A DNA stretch of 64,000 nucleotides from Lachnospiraceae bacterium (GTDB taxonomy: Bacteria; Bacillota; Clostridia; Lachnospirales; Lachnospiraceae). The position numbers and the translations under genes were made by a program. The stretch spans positions 43,304 to 107,303 of the forward strand of contig CAJTHM010000021.1 of NCBI GenBank assembly GCA_910576125.1, read 5' to 3'. The notes below the pieces were generated by a model that saw only the letters and a program-made list of their open reading frames with translations, ran no database searches and had not been told where the DNA came from. Of this stretch, positions 63,960-64,000 are shown piece by piece (position 1 is the stretch's first letter; every line of letters starts with the position of its first letter).

Positions 63960-64000
63960 TTTATGCGGCAACTACTGGAGCTTCCCAACCAAGCGCTTTT

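Noticed and set aside
1..64000. CRISPR arrays, tRNA or rRNA genes, transposases, diversity-generating repeats
   Set aside because: I looked for spaced direct repeats, tRNA-like arms, rRNA stretches and transposase motifs and saw none that could be supported.

Overview
The window looks like chromosome from an anaerobic gut Firmicute, most likely a Lachnospiraceae member. Supporting signs are GC-rich coding DNA with AGGAGG-type ribosome binding sites and occasional TTG starts, an LplB/YtcP-type sugar importer, GH38 plus GH125 mannosidases, and a Lachnospiraceae-type first gene. No species can be named. Everything comes from reading the sequence; family names rest on recognised motifs and memory of the families, not on searches.

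Layout. 1-5.1 kb: housekeeping genes (radical SAM protein, flavin reductase, PlsC-like acyltransferase, tadA) and an SRP RNA with its own consensus promoter. 5.1-8.6 kb: a GH106-like putative alpha-L-rhamnosidase followed by rhamnose mutarotase. 8.6-10 kb: an SPFH membrane protein coupled to a small ribbon-helix-helix protein. 10-16.4 kb: GH2 beta-galactosidase, Uma2-type nuclease, D-2-hydroxyacid dehydrogenase and GH125 alpha-mannosidase. 16.5-23.4 kb: a TetR regulator divergent from an RND/MMPL exporter whose 3' end overlaps a large GLUG-repeat surface protein. 23.5-29.7 kb: a split chromate transporter and three large polytopic membrane proteins. 30-36.6 kb: a GH38 mannosidase, then a two-gene ABC exporter with more AT-rich DNA. 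36.6-53.4 kb: a glycan-utilisation locus with a GntR/LacI-type regulator, divergent two-permease plus lipoprotein sugar importer, an unclassified three-domain putative glycosidase, a second ABC exporter pair, a long GH38 mannosidase, an EEP-family hydrolase and an MBL-fold protein. 53.4-57.5 kb: an EFR1-type flavodoxin/ferredoxin divergent from an Rrf2 regulator, a BspA-like LRR protein and a broken gene. 57.5-62 kb: ClpP-like protease, soluble VirD4/TraG-like ATPase and two unrecognised proteins. 62-64 kb: AT-rich minus-strand ABC-2 permease genes, one frameshifted.

How it works together: much of the window serves capture and trimming of mannose-, galactose- and rhamnose-containing glycans. 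Importer, GH38 (two types), GH125, GH2 and GH106-like enzymes would together degrade host or yeast glycans after import, since none of the glycosidases shows a signal peptide.

The least explained part is 54.9-61.9 kb. Two copies of a composite regulatory element, a CGTAA-N3-TTACG palindrome, exactly 20 nt, TATACT, then the arm of a covarying hairpin, lie upstream of the LRR gene and upstream of the clpP/virD4-like operon. This suggests one small regulon built around a peptidase, a hexameric-type ATPase without membrane anchor, and proteins of unknown function.
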